A stretch of DNA of 64,000 nt from the NCBI RefSeq assembly GCF_036324505.1, contig NC_086350.1, positions 22,968,757-23,032,756 of the forward strand. Direction: 5' to 3'. The translations under genes were made by a program, and so were the position numbers. Source of the stretch: Eleginops maclovinus (lineage: Eukaryota > Chordata > Actinopteri > Perciformes > Eleginopidae). This document shows, in pieces, positions 11,109 through 23,818 of the stretch. A model generated the notes under the pieces. That model was not told where the DNA came from, did not search any database, and saw nothing but the letters and a program-made list of their open reading frames with translations. The first letter of the stretch is position 1; each line of letters begins with the position of its first letter.

Positions 11109-14100
11109 GTAAGTCTCACCATGGTTCCACATTTCACAAGTGCAGAGTGCAGCACCATCGTCATTATCATTGTAAATATTTAATGTGGTCCATGTTCAGT
11201 GTCAGGACCCTACTGTTTCTCACTTTATTTTGTGCTTCCCAAATATTCCCCTCTCTGGTCAGGAATTTAGTCAGTATTCTTTAGTTATGCACACACAAAC
11301 TTTTTCTATGAACCTTTGAGTGAGCTTTTCTTCATTATCCTTTCAAAATTAAAAAAACATCTGTAATTCCCCATGCTGTCTAGTCAATCCGTATGATACT
11401 GCACCAGTAATATAGCCTGATATACACATACTGTGCATTTTATAAAACTCCTGCGCCTCCCACTCTGAGCCTCAGGAAGCTGTGCAACATTTTAATATCC
11501 AAAGAGATTTCTCTCAATCCCAGACTCAATATTCGGCATACATAGTCAGAGTCATATTCCGCATATGCCCTTAGCATTACTTCAAGGTTCTGCTGCACAT
11601 CTTTTATTGTGTTGTGGAGTGTGTACTTTGGGATATAGCATCTGCAAGAGGAGCAGAAGCAGAGGTATAAGGCAGGGAATGCAAAGTGCATCCAAATGAT
11701 TTGATACTTTTAAGAAGTTGAAGACAAACAAGTCTTTTTCATATCTCATTGTTATGTGACACTGATTCATAGTTGATGTAATTTGGTTTAACAAAAAATA
11801 ATCTTTAATGTCAAACCCAATCCCTGCAATTAGTTCTAAATGAAGTCCTTTAGGAAGCACAAAATAAATGATTCATCGAGCGATCACTCTAGGGTACGAA
11901 AGAAATAACTTATTGCAAATATAATGACTGCTATTGCAATTGCAATCTGGTATGTTAAAGGGAATGATCATTTCTTAAATAATATTCTCATATTATTAAA
12001 ATATATATTAAAATGATCATGGTGTGATTTTAAGAGGCCCTAGTATCCTTTGGTTATTCCCTTTCCTGTAGTGTGTTATATAGGGTTTTGTGCATGTAAG
12101 TGGTCTGCAAAGTCTAAAATCAAAAGGTCCCCTTCAGAGGGAGTTTCTCTCCCACACACCCTTCCCAGCCTGAAAGGCACTGAAGTCCTTTGTTTACCTC
12201 TGTGATATAATGACATCACTATGTAACACTCGTGCTACTATTCGCTAGCCCTCCAACATATTGTATGTGATAGGCTAAAAGGCAAACATCTCATAGAGGT
12301 TGATCAATCACAACAGAGCCGGCCAGCTAACCAATCAGAGCAGACTGGGCTCTGGTTTCAGACAGAGGGTGGAAAGAGGTGCTGCAGCACAGGCAGTATG
12401 AGAAAAATAAAGACATTTTTGAACATTAAAGCATGGCAAAAAATACTAATATGAACCTGAAATTGAGCAGAATAGGGCCCCTTTACATCTTTAGAAAACC
12501 ATTTGTAGGTGGTGACAGCACCTTAATAGTTTTAAACAATAATAAGGCACTTTGCAATATCCAGAGATGGTTTCAATAAATTGCGATTGCAGCCTTAGTT
12601 CACTCCCTCAAATCAAAGTCAACACTGGTGCAGCCCTTTAAAACTTTAGGAATAAAAAATCAAATGACACGCATAAATACACCTACCGCACGGTCAGTTT
12701 CCTGAGTTTTTTTCCTGACATATCTAGGACAATAAGGCATCTGCAATAAGGTCAGTCATAAAAGTAAAAATAACTTCAGGTTCCGTCATGATATGGGCTA
12801 CAGTGTCTGGTAAGTCAAAACTACAGTTTGTGAAAATCCTCTTGGAAAGTTTGGCGTGGCTTAAACACTCCATCAGCACCATGAAGTCTGGCAGCACACA
12901 ACAACACGTTGTAGATGTTTTTTGCAACACATCCTGATGGAAAACTTGCTGAAAAGACATTTATTTTCAAGCTATATTGAACAACATCTACACAGGAATG
13001 CTTACAAAACAACAGTACTGTCCTAGAGGGCCAAGACCTCATTCCAATCCACTCCTGTTCAATCACAACTCCAATTCACCCTGACAATGCTTGGGCAGTT
13101 TTCCAAAGAAGAGAAAAAGCTTTATCCACATAAACTCAAGGCTGTTTGTGCTGCCAGAAGTGCCTCTACTTAACATTGACTGATGTGGGATGAATACCTG
13201 CAATGGCTTTCAGATGGATCAAAATCCATTAAATGATGAGAATGCTTTCATGGTATCTACATTGACAGACAAGAACAATGAGCAGTGCAGAAGCAGCATA
13301 ATTGGTTGGAAAGTCTAACAGAGAGTGGGAGCTAGTGGTTTTTACTTTGCAGTCAGTATAGTGAGAATTTACTGTGATGAGTAGGCTATGTTGAGGCAGC
13401 ACCACATTTTCCAACAAGAGTTATAACGTTAAATTTTAATAAATGTACAGTGTCTGTCGTATTCCACACAGATATTACCAAAATGCTGTGGTTAACAACC
13501 AATTATCGGCAATATTATGTCCTTATACTTTGTGTCAGTTAGCATGCTGACAACCAATAAGCCTGGTTAACATGTGCCAAATATCAGCTAGAATTTAGCA
13601 TTTAAGAATAGTAACGTTGAGAGAGGAAAGTATTGAATTCTGTTTGCCTTCTTAAGAACAAAAACTACTAGATGGCTGTACTTATCTTAACATTTTCTGT
13701 TCTTGCAACTGTATTCTACTCAACAAGACTAACTGATTTTCCTTTTTTAAAGTGGAATTAAGCTATCTTTATGCTATAATATATAAAGGTATAACAGTCA
13801 TAGGGTATATTATTATGAACTGAGTACTTTTGCCTTTGAAGAACTACATACTTTGACGTAAATAATGCAGCACATTACCTTGTAACAGAGTAACAGTATT
13901 TTAACAGTGTGGTGCTAGCTAGTGTTAGCTGCTAGCATCACTGGATAATCTATGACCTGTTCTCTTACTTTTTCTTATTTAATTTGTTGAAAACAGTTGA
14001 AACATGAATAATTACTTTTGATCAGATGGAATCATGTAATGATTCATTCGAAATAGTTTGTAAAATTGCTACAAAACAATTGAAAACCAAGTTTGGCGCA

Positions 14101-17100
14101 GTATGTGGAGAGTTTGAGCACACTGCTGAATTTGGATACTGTATTTCATTATCATTATCTGTATAATCCATCCCTTTTCAACACTTTTCTTACTGTTATT
14201 TGCAAACTTTCAAGCATTTTCAAGGTCTGGCACCTTACTGATAAAAGGTCCTGCTTCACTAAGTCAGACGTACTTCAGACTGTGCTCCAGAGGAACAGAC
14301 AGTAATGATTCGGCTGAGGTTGAAAAATAGCACACTCAGGTGGAAGGGGCCTTCAGAAGAAACACTGCCGGTAATCTGGTGTGCTGTTTGTTTTTACCAT
14401 TAGCTTATTCAGTCGCTTGTTTGTACATGTGCTACTCTTACTTTATCAGTTAATGGGGTGGCAGCATAATGCTTAAAGGTAGCTGAAGTGAATAATTAAT
14501 GAGAAAGAGGAAGCCTGCTCATTACCCTTGAATAGACGTTCCCTCCTGTGCGCTGTTTCCTTCTCTCTCTGTTGTGTGTCAGTGCATATGTTTTCTTTTT
14601 CTCTCTTCTCATTTGCTCATGTAATCTTGCACATATTAAGTGTAATATATGCAGTTTATGTTGTCTTTGCTTCCCGTTGCTCATTATCTTTATGGTTGAG
14701 AGTGCGATTACATGCACAAACACTTCAATCTACACTCATATCCTCCAGCAGAGCTCACACAACTCAAGTTATTTCTTTAAAAGGCAGCTGAGGTACCAGG
14801 GAGCAGCAGTCTGACCCCCAGTGCCCTCCTCAGGTTCAGGGAAGAACTGCGTATGCTCTCCTCAGACCAAGAGATTAAATCCAGTCTTTAGATGCAAAAA
14901 AAATACACAAAAAGGGAAATAAACTGTATCATACATGAGTCAGTAATGAAACCACCATCAATCAGGACATAAGGTCAACAGCTATAAAAACTAACTGTGC
15001 CATGTTTTTTTGGAATGGAATATTACATAAATCAGTCAAAGTATACCATATAACCTATCCATCCATCCATCCATCTTCTACCACTTATCCTAGTCGAGTG
15101 GCGGAGGTAGAAGTTTCAGTAGAGGGCCCGATACTTCCCTTTTCCTGGCCACGTCAACCAGCTCTGACTGGGGGATTCCAAGGCGCTCCCTGGCCAGTGT
15201 AGAGATATAATCCCTCCACCTGGTCCTTGTTCTGCCCCAATATAAACTATGCTCTCAGTTTGAAAAAATAATTTACAGACTATAGAGAGCTTTAAAACTG
15301 AAGATGTCTGGCATAAATCAATTTAAAACAAAAAACTAATTTTGAGAAAACAGCCTTAAAAAATATATAATGTCAAATTCCGTATTTTTTCCAAGGCACT
15401 TCAGGTGAATATGGTAAAACAAAAACTTTCAAAAATAGGAATCAGGAGATTATGACAATTAAACTCTCCCAGTTGTTTACCTGTATTTTTGTTAGGAGGG
15501 TTTTTTTCTTAATGTAAAGATCCCCTATTATGCAAAATGCACTTTGTGATGTCTTTTATACATAAATATGTGTCACCGGTGTTTAAGTAGACTCTAACAG
15601 TGTCACAAAATACAACCCTCTCTCTTTTCCTCCTTACCCACATCTCTAAAAATGGGGGTACAAATGAGCTGATCCAGATTTGCTGCCGATATGATGTCAT
15701 ATCGGAAATGTGGGCTGGCTTTACATTGAACTCCTGGCAACGTCCCGCCCACATGATACGTCCCAACCTATCGTCCGCAATATACAGTCGCGAGCTGAAT
15801 CACCTCGTGCACCTGTGTCTCTGTGCAGGAAGAATGCAGGAGGGACTTAGAGTTGTTGTTAATATAATACATATAATGTCTCTGTTCTCGTGGTAAACAC
15901 TGAGAAGTGTTTCAGAAATAATGCTGGATGTGGTTTGGAACATAATATGGCGTTTAATGACGGCAGCGTTTAGCTGAGTATCTCCGTTAGAAACTTCTTT
16001 CTTCAGACAGAGAGCTGCGCTCCAAAGGGTCGTGGCCAGAAGCAGCTCATTTGCATGAAAAGGAAAGTCACAGAATTAGCGCTGGGGCTGAAACAGAGGG
16101 ATGGCGGACATGCTAAAATGCATGATCTGTTTGGTATTTTGAGCAAAACACGTCAGAGACATGTTTTTTATATATATATAGGCCATAAAAGAGCAACAAA
16201 GGAGACCTTTAATGTTTAAAATCCAATGGGTCTCCTCTAATGCTTAACTTTGGTTAATTTAAGAAACATCTACACAAGTAGATCGACACATTAAGCAAAT
16301 TAAACAACTCAACATGCATTTTCTTTATAAAACGATGATGTGGTTTTTAAGCAAAAAACGCATAAAATGTATGAGTGCATGAAAAACACCATTTGCCTGT
16401 GTCTCTCCTTAATGGGCCTTTAGGACCGTCAAGGCTGGAGCACTGCACTGCACTATTACTTTACAGCACAATCAACTTTTCAGTGTTAGCAATGTTGCTT
16501 TTTATATTGAATTTTCATTCTAAAACACTTTAAAAATCCTATCTATCCTCATCTGATTAGACATTTGCTAGAGATTAAATGCATTCAAGGTTTCAAGGTT
16601 ATATTTGTCATATGCACAGCATATACAACGTATATGTTGGTAATGAAAATCTTATATCCCATGCTCCTCCAACAACTCAACATACATGGTGCGAATAAGA
16701 TAAATAAAATAGTGCAAAAAGAGAGAAGAATATTTACAATAACAACAATAAAGATTTAAGGATGTGAAATATATACATTGAAAGTATTTAAATACACAGT
16801 ACAGTAATTTAAATACTTTATGCTGTTGAATTGAGGAGGTATGGACAGATGCATATATTACGTATAACAGATGTATATGGCAGATATGTATAATATATAG
16901 ATACATATGTGTGTGTGTGTCGGTGTGTGTGTACTATAAACAGATGTGAGTAGACATTCACACAGCTCAGGAGTTCAGCAGTCTTATAGCCTGTGGTATA
17001 AAACTGTCTCTGAGTCTGGTGGTCTTGGTCCGGATGCTGCGGTACCGTCTGCCAGACGGCAGCAGACAGAACAGATTGTTGCTGGGGTGATGGGGGTCCT

Positions 17101-20100
17101 TTAATATCCTACCGGCCTTCTTCCTACACCGCTGGGTGTAGAGGTCCTCCATGGATGGCAGCTCCGTCCTGGTGATGTGCTGAGCAGTTTTCACCACCCT
17201 CTGTAGAGTCTTACGGTTGAGGGCGGTGCAACTGCCATACCAGGCGGTGATGCAGCCAGTCAGGATACTCTCGATGGTGCACCTGTAGAAATCGCAGAGT
17301 ATCCTGGAGTCCATGTTGAACTTGCGCAGCCTGCGGAGGAAGAAGAGCCGCTGTCGAGCCGTCTTGGATATGACCCTGGTGTGATGTGTCCATGTCAGGT
17401 CCTCACTGATGTTTACCCCGAGGAACCTGAAGCTGCTGACTCTCTCCACAGGAGTCCCGTCGATGGTGATGGGTGTGTGTGCCTCTCTCTGCCTCTTCCT
17501 GTAGTCCACAATCAGCTCCTTTGTTTTGCTGACGTTGAGATGGAGGTTGTTGTCCTGGCACCAAGATGTCAGGGCTCTGACCTTCTCTCTGTACGCCTTC
17601 TCATCGCCGTCAGTGATCAGGCCGATGATGGTCGTGTCGTCATCAAACTTGATGATGGTGTTGGAGCTGTGTGTGGCCATGCAGTCGTGCGTGAACAGGG
17701 AGTAGAGGAGAGGGGTGAGCACACAACCCTGAGGGGCTCCGGTGTTGAGGGTCAAGGTGGAGGATGTGATGTTCCCCATCCACACTGCCTGGGATCTGCC
17801 CGTTAGGAAGCTCATGATCCAGTCACAGAGGGCGCTGTTGAGCCCAAGGTCCCTGAGCTTAATGATGAGCTTGGAGGGCACAATGGTGTTGAATGCTGAA
17901 CTGTAGTCAATGAACAGCATTCTCACATACAGTAAGTGTTCCTCGGTCCAGGTGGGAGAGGGCAGTGTGGAGGGTGAGGGAGATGGCATCATCCGTGGAC
18001 CTGTTTGCTCTGTAGGCAAACTGCAGGGGGTTCAGTGAGTCAGGGAGGGAGGAGGTGATAAAAGTTTTGACTAACCGCTCAAAGCACTTCATGATGATGG
18101 AGGTGAGTGCAACTGGGCGTTAGTCATTGAGGCAGATGGGTTTTGTCTTTTTGGGGACAGGGACAATGATGGACTCTTTAAACATGTGGGGACTACAGAC
18201 TGGAGCAGTGACCTATTGTCTGTCAACACATCTGCCAGCTGAACTGCACACACCTTGAGAGCACGGCCAGGGATGCCATCAGGTCCAGGAGCCCTGTGTG
18301 TGTTGATCCTTTTCAGAGATCTACACACATCTGCACTGGTTAAGACCAGTGACCAGGGATCCTGGGCCTTCTGTGCCTCCACAGCCGGGGGCCTCTCAAA
18401 GCGTGCATAAAATGTGTTCAGTTCATCTGGGAGAGATGCAGACACTTCCTCAGCACCACTTGTTGTCCTTTTGTAGTCTGTTATTGTTTTTAGTCCAGAC
18501 CACATGCTTCTGGCGTTGGAGCCCTTGTAGTTAGACTCCACCTTGTCCCTGTATTGTCTTTTCGCACTGCTAATAGCTCTCCGGAGTGCATACCTGGAAT
18601 TCCTGTACTCAAATCACCGCCGCTGTGCGCGATGGCCCGTAGTTTAAGTTTAGCTCGGACCTCGCCGTTTATCCAGGGCTTCTCATTTGGGAATGTCCGT
18701 ACAGTAATCCGCGGCACGACGTCATCGATGCATTTGCCGATGTAGCAAATGACCGCGTCAGTGTGTGTGTGTTTATATCGTCCTCCTCAAACACACACCA
18801 CTCCGTGATGCCAAAGCAGTGGCGAAGAGCAGAGTCAGACTGCTCGGACCAACGCTGCACTGTCCTCGTCACAGGTCGGTCCCTCTTCAGTCCCTGCGGG
18901 TAAACGCAGAAGAAGAGATATGTGGTCTTACTTGCCGAAGGGGTGGCGGGGGAGGGCTTTATATCCATGCCGGAAAGGAGTGTGAACATGGTCCGGTGTA
19001 TTTCCACCACGCGTGGGGCAGCTGACGTGCTGATAGTATTTCGACGTGCTGAGAGTATTTCGTATGCATCTAATATCCTGCTTTCTCGGTATAAACTTTG
19101 TGGAATAGACAGAATAACTTACCAGAGGTGGAATACATTTACAACAATACAAAAGTCTTCAGAGAGGACTGTGTTCACAGTATGAAAATTGCCTTGAAAA
19201 TTGGAATGGAAATTGATTTCTGAAAAGAGGTACCCCTAGCAGGCATTAATGAGTGTAATTTTATGCTGAAACAAGATCCAAAATTGCAGCGCTCCGCCTG
19301 ATCTACATAACACAACCTCAGCTGCTGCTCTGCTTTCATTTAGCAAACAGGGGCGAGTGCAAATACTATCTTGGACCTTGGACAGATGAAAATGGGATGG
19401 CACTGCATCGGTGCGGTTACTGGCTCTAAATTTGATCCGGTTGGGTCTTTTCAAACAGTCTTTGACAATCATTTTCTTAAGTGTAAGAGTGTAAGTAAAT
19501 AACGGTAATCCAGTATTCAATTATTAGACTTTTGAAAAGACTTCAAGACATATTAAATATTCTGATATTTAATTCTTGGACAGTGGAACAGGATTAGGAT
19601 TAATAAATCAAAGGGTCAGTTGTTTGATCCCCACCCCCTGCAATCTATGTCAAAGTGTCCTTGGCCAAGATACTTAACCTCAATGTATCCCTATGCATTT
19701 CTATGATATTGGAGTCGATGTAAGTTGCTTTGCATTAAAGCGTCAGATTAATGACATATCATGTAAATATAATGCAACCCAATCCTGGTTTCAGTAGTGA
19801 CATGGTGATACCATGGTGAGCATGAGCTATAAGTGGTATATTCAGCAGCACAGGTGGTGGTTTAATAAAGCTATACTTAATGTTGAGAATGTATTCAATG
19901 ACAACGTAATGTGAGAAGGGGTCTCTTGTTGACAAATGAGGGACATTTGATCAATGTGTCAACCTCTCCTGACCTTAACCTCTTAAACTATAGTAGGGCA
20001 ACAGCATCCTCCACTGACATCCACCTGTTTCAGTTTAAATCTGAATGACATCATCTAAATGAGATAACGTGAGGAATTATTGGCTTAATATTGCTCCAAA

Positions 20101-23100
20101 GTTAGGCTACATTTTCTTACATAAACTATGTTCATGAACTCCAATCTTTTTAACGTTAATCGTTTAACTCAGTGATGCATGTAATACGTTTTAATGATCT
20201 TTTTAACAATATTTATGGATTGTAGTCTTCTCTTGAGAAATCATTACTTTATTTGCATCCTGTTGTCTAAATTATTTATGCCAGGGCTACAGTTGCAAAT
20301 CCATGAACTGAGTATGACTGGAAAGCTAAGACTCCTTTGGATCAAAGGGTGCACACACTGGTATTCATGTGTGATGATGTAGGTCCATACTACCCGTTTC
20401 CTTTTTTTTTAAATCTTGACCTCACTTTAAACACTGATCTGTTGTAATATGTAAGATAATCAGAACCTCGCTATATCTACAAACTCGAGAGCTTTCAGAT
20501 GATGGAAGGCATTCCTGAGTTTTGTGTCTTCAAATTGAATTTTGGAGGGATAATTGAAAATGCTCAACAACAAGCATCAAATAATTCCTTTGTAATGGAT
20601 GCACTCCAACTTTTAAATTTGAAGAGGTTCCTAACCAGAACACAATGTTTTGAAGCAAACAATTTGACACACAGGGGTCATTTCATCTCAATTTAATCTT
20701 CAGGTGCCCAATGTTCCAGTGATGTAAACCACTTTTATTTGGCATATGCTGTTACCCTGCTATCCCCTCTTATAGATCTCCTGCCCTAAATAAAAAAGGC
20801 AACAAAAGGTCTATATTGGGGGGGGGGGGGGAGCTGTGTGACAATATTAAGTAATCATGGAAAAAGATCCCCTGTGGCTTATTTCCAACACATTAATGTT
20901 CTTCTTGAGGCAATAAAAAGCCTGAGTCATTACAGCAAAATGGGCCCTTTAAAGTGCCTTATACCAAACTGGCCATTAACATTCCACTTCCCCCATTCAC
21001 ATTTGACCTGGTCACACTTTTTTCTGTTGTAAAATGGCAACTTTCATTTTAAAAATGGGATGCAATCTTCCTCCCATCATCATTGTGCTGTTACATCAAT
21101 ACTGTGCTGGAAGAGGAAACATTTTACCATCTTTTTTCCATGAAACTATATTGCCTTTCTTTCTCATTTCAAATAAATGTCCTCCCCTTTTTGTCTTTTT
21201 CTCTCCATCTTTATTCTCTATTACTCATTGTTCCCCCTTTCTCCTATTCATACCTGCATCCCTTCTTCCCTCCTCCTCCTCCCTCCAAGATCCACTTAAC
21301 ATTCCGTCATAACGCTTTTATCACCCGTCACTTTCCACGCCACATTCGCTCCTCAATTATCCACTCAATGCCATTCTTCTCTGTGTCTACCCCTAGTGTG
21401 ACTGCGGTGCGTCTGCCGGACGGTTTATCCTTTGTCGTCTACGAGTTCTGGGATGGAGAGGAGGAGTGGAAGAGGTGAGGTTTTCAATCACATTTGGCTT
21501 AATGTACTTGAAAATAATATTATTTCCATTGTAAGCTCATCGCTCAGTGTGATTTGATTTTCTGTGACTTGAGTAAAGAGGCTTGAAAGTAAAAACGTTG
21601 ATGCAGCAGTGATGCTACATATGAGCCAAATCAACAGGCGCAATAAAACATCTGTAAGTGCAGATGAAGGCCCATTGCTGCCAAGTGTTACATTCCCAAT
21701 GCTGAGCCAGGTTAGAAGTATTCAAAGTCATTACTGAGTGAGGGCATTCATTTCTTTCTGAAAATGTCTGCGAGTCAGCACTCCCCTGGAAGTTTTTTCA
21801 GAGCTGGGCATGCCATTGTTTTCATTGATTGGTGATTAGCAAATGAAGAGAGTGCTCACTTTTCTTCCATTACTGTCATCTGCCTCGTTGGGAAAAATCC
21901 TCCAACCACATTTAATTAGCTTTCTTCAGCCGTTCACTCACCCCGGAGTTGCTGAAGCACTTGAGTTGCATCAGGTCTTCATGATTTAGTGATGGTGCTG
22001 GGCATGAGGAGAGGCTGCTGATGTAGCTGCCTTCTGATCTGAGTTGCTGCTCCACTACCCACAGCCTCCCAACGGCATTAATATTTCAGCTCTTACAGTA
22101 AAGGCTAAGGGCCGTGCTAAGCGGTTTGAGGCCATGTGTGCTTGCGTGCTTTTATGAGTGACTGTGCAAGTGCGTGTGCACATATGTCTGGTGTGTGTTT
22201 GTGTGCTCTCTTAACCTCCCTTCTGCTTCCAGGCACCTCCAGTCGGCCCCGAACAAAGCCTTCCAGCATGTGAAGGTGGACACACTGTGCCAGCCAGAGA
22301 CCGTGTCCTCTGTAGCCGTGCCAGGTCAGTGGTGAAACACTACACAGTAAAGTAATGGAAATAAGTTTATTTTAATCATCAATCAGTGGTTTCAGGAATG
22401 AGTCCTTAAATCCGAAATGAGTCGAAATGCGTATTTTTTTTACTTCTGGCTCCCTCGACTCGAAGTCAATGTTTTTAAAATATTTTTTTAGAATCCTAAA
22501 ATGAAGTCTGTTGTTAATCTAAATTTAAGAGATTGTCAGGTTTTGCTCTAAAAAACATCAGTTGAATCTACTTGAGAATTTTAAACCTTTTAAAAAAGGC
22601 AGCTTCTAACAAGTAGCTAAATGAGACTTCTAAGCGTTAACATGTAACATTAGCATTGGTGATGTTTAATCCTTGCTACCGTGGTTTAGTTCCTTTATAG
22701 CCTAAAACTACCTCCACATGAGCAGGGTCAAAATGGCTCTGTGCCGACGTTGCCATCGTTTTACTTTGGAGGGAGCGATGGCGCCCAACTCGGAAAATTT
22801 GCTTCGCTTAAATTTTAAAATATTTCAACTCTGAACTTGATTGGGTGACAGCTGTCTGATAACCATAGAAATAAGACTAGCTGTGTCCACATGAACAGGA
22901 AGCTTAACAATCACTTTTAATGTGGCCATTGTATTAACGCTTAAAAAAGATAAAAGTGGTATCCATTTATGAAGGTTCTACTTTTGCCAAAAATGTGTTG
23001 ATATTATAAACTATTGTTTGCCAGAGTTCATATTCTGCAAGAACCCGCAATCCATTGGCTTTTTCTTGAGGGATCAATGCTATGCTAACTTCCTGGTTGC

Positions 23101-23818
23101 CATTCAAAAATTGCAGCATTCTTCAATTGTAAACATTTTTACAGCAACTTTAACTTGTTATGCGGAATACATTACCAGTGAAAGAAATGTCTTTCTTAAT
23201 TTGAACATTATTATTTATTGATGATTAACTGGTTAGTTTGTCAAAAAAATGAAATTAGAGTTCCTGTAGCCCAAGACAGCGTCTTTAAATAACCAAGCCA
23301 CAAGATATTCAATATAATCATCTTATCCACATCGTAGCACTGAATAGAAAATAATGACACACAATTGAATAGAAAGTTGCTAATGAAAATAAAACAATAT
23401 GATGTTTAACTACACGATTCCAGACCAGAACTGAGAGATAATAAGGTCTTCTCTTGGTCCTAAAAAAGTGATTTGTGTGTAGTCAATAGGCTACCTTTGT
23501 AATTGTAATCAGTTGAAGCCAAGAGGCATTTTAAGCAATTAAAGCGACTTGGCCCCGTTTAAAAGGCTGGACTCTGGCCCGCATCCATGCTCTGAGGCAG
23601 TGACCTGAGGTGATGCCTGGAACACTGCCATTAGCACTTTATTCTTGTCAAACTCATTTTGTATCCATCTCTCCTCCCCCACTCTTTTCTTTCGCTGCCT
23701 TGCCACATTTTTCTTCATCTTCATTCAATATTATCTGTCCTTCCCTCTGGACTTAATTTTCTGTCTCTTTTACCTCTCTATGTTTGCAGCCGCCTGGTGC
23801 AGTGTGAACAGGGACTGA
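10996..23818 (+). CDS. necab2: NECAB2-like neuronal calcium-binding protein, last four coding exons (partial gene)
   Basis: Four exons at 10996-11108, 21397-21474, 22233-22324 and 23790-23818 join in frame to encode the C-terminal 103 residues plus a TGA stop. The first exon gives the helical stretch with RQEM and LKQYL. The next two give the antibiotic-biosynthesis-monooxygenase-like (ABM) domain with [17 protein letters not shown] and [10 protein letters not shown]. The end is [11 protein letters not shown]. This is the C-terminal half of NECAB proteins, cytosolic neuronal calcium-binding proteins with N-terminal EF-hands. NECAB2 is reported to bind adenosine A2A and mGlu5 receptors. The EF-hand and coiled-coil exons are not in view. 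Paralogue choice (NECAB2 over NECAB1 or NECAB3) rests on the SLC38A8-MBTPS1 neighbourhood and the VPAAWC ending. The gene converges on slc38a8. Splice phases agree at all three junctions, so I am confident of the family and less so of the paralogue. Confidence 0.88.
11880..12620. repeat. Dispersed repeat with 'gcaat...gcagcc' ends, interrupted by a MITE
   Basis: 11880-12030 is similar to 37330-37490 (aacttattgcaa, gaatgatcattt, aaatgatcatggtgtgattt). The right part at 12585-12620 reads ttgcgattgcagcc. It resembles a fish repeat with GGGCTGCAC-type ends. The MITE at 12031-12485 sits in the middle. Confidence 0.45.
12031..12485 (+). mobile_element. MITE of the TTAAAGGGGCCC family, copy A
   Basis: It starts taagaggccctagt and ends aatagggcccctttA, imperfect inverted repeats of about 14 bp. 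The interior (gtagtgtgttatataggg, caatcacaacagagcc, atgaacctgaaattgagcag) recurs at four other sites in the window. Confidence 0.65.
12621..15058. other. No gene recognised; necab2 intron
   Basis: AT-rich intronic sequence. Open frames up to 88 codons at 14496-14814 are T-rich or low complexity with no domain. Confidence 0.5.
15059..15240. repeat. LINE 3' region remnant with (CCAT)n start
   Basis: (atcc)n is followed by atcttctaccacttatcc and then ctccctggccagtgtagaga and ctccacctggtccttg. This combination is familiar from fish LINE 3' ends on the reverse strand. The clade is uncertain. Confidence 0.5.
15511..16215. mobile_element. Inverted-repeat element, related to the TTAAAGG...CCTATTATG type
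   Basis: The ends are aaagatcccctattatgc (from 15516) and ggagaccttt (to 16210), with aatgt on both sides (15511-15515 and 16211-16215), a possible 5 bp target duplication. The 0.7 kb interior has no transposase. Confidence 0.55.
16583..19015 (-). mobile_element. 5'-truncated L2/Maui-like LINE
   Basis: The element is antisense to necab2 inside its large intron. The 3' end is a ccttgaaaccttgaa tail at about 16583-16600 (minus strand), preceded by ATGACAAATA, typical of L2-type LINEs. The coding part begins near 19010. The 5' boundary is not defined. Confidence 0.8.
16967..18905 (-). pseudogene. LINE reverse transcriptase polyprotein, broken into several frames
   Basis: The longest part (16967-18019, 350 codons) has [34 protein letters not shown] and the altered active site KFDDDTTI (usually FADDTT), then [20 protein letters not shown]. 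Upstream pieces in other frames give [15 protein letters not shown] (17907-18092), [20 protein letters not shown] (18089-18541), and the linker [13 protein letters not shown] (18669-19010). Frame changes occur near 17935 and 18180, and the first half of the RT is out of frame with the second. The endonuclease is missing. The clade call (L2/Maui within the CR1-L2 group) is from recall of RT motifs and the tail. Confidence 0.82.
19016..19599. other. No gene recognised; short tandem duplication at 19022-19061
   Basis: Two copies of a 20 bp unit (gacgtgctgatagtattt and gacgtgctgagagtattt) lie side by side next to the LINE 5' end. The rest has no recognisable feature. Confidence 0.5.
19600..19775 (+). 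mobile_element. Remnant of a tRNA-type teleost SINE
   Basis: The segment has a degraded tttgatcccc box, then aagtgtccttggccaagata, and the conserved tail gtaagttgctttgcattaaa followed by gcgtca and atgacat repeats. It resembles the GTAAGTCGCTTTGGATAAAA tail of fish tRNA-derived SINEs. Confidence 0.6.
19776..21396. other. No gene recognised; necab2 intron
   Basis: AT-rich sequence with a 14 G run at 20818-20831 and a long pyrimidine-rich zone (about 21170-21295) upstream of the next exon. Confidence 0.5.
21397..21474 (+). CDS. necab2: necab2 exon: start of the ABM domain
   Basis: This 78-base exon follows the acceptor ccccctag-type sequence ending at 21396 and stops before GTGAGG at 21475. 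It reads VTAVRLPDG then [14 protein letters not shown], a NECAB signature. The long preceding intron (10.3 kb) is full of repeats. Confidence 0.93.
22233..22324 (+). CDS. necab2: necab2 exon: core of the ABM domain
   Basis: This 92-base exon lies between an acceptor AG at 22231-22232 and a GTCAGT donor at 22325. It encodes [18 protein letters not shown] and then [11 protein letters not shown], close to the human NECAB2 sequence as I remember it. Confidence 0.93.
23790..23818 (+). CDS. necab2: necab2 terminal coding exon with stop
   Basis: After the acceptor tttgcag the exon completes the split Ala codon and reads AWCSVNRD then TGA at 23816-23818. The very short last coding segment matches NECAB proteins, which end in AWC plus a few residues. 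Confidence 0.9.

Noticed and set aside
17381..17806. Plus-strand open frame of 141 codons
   Set aside because: It is the antisense shadow of the LINE reverse transcriptase.
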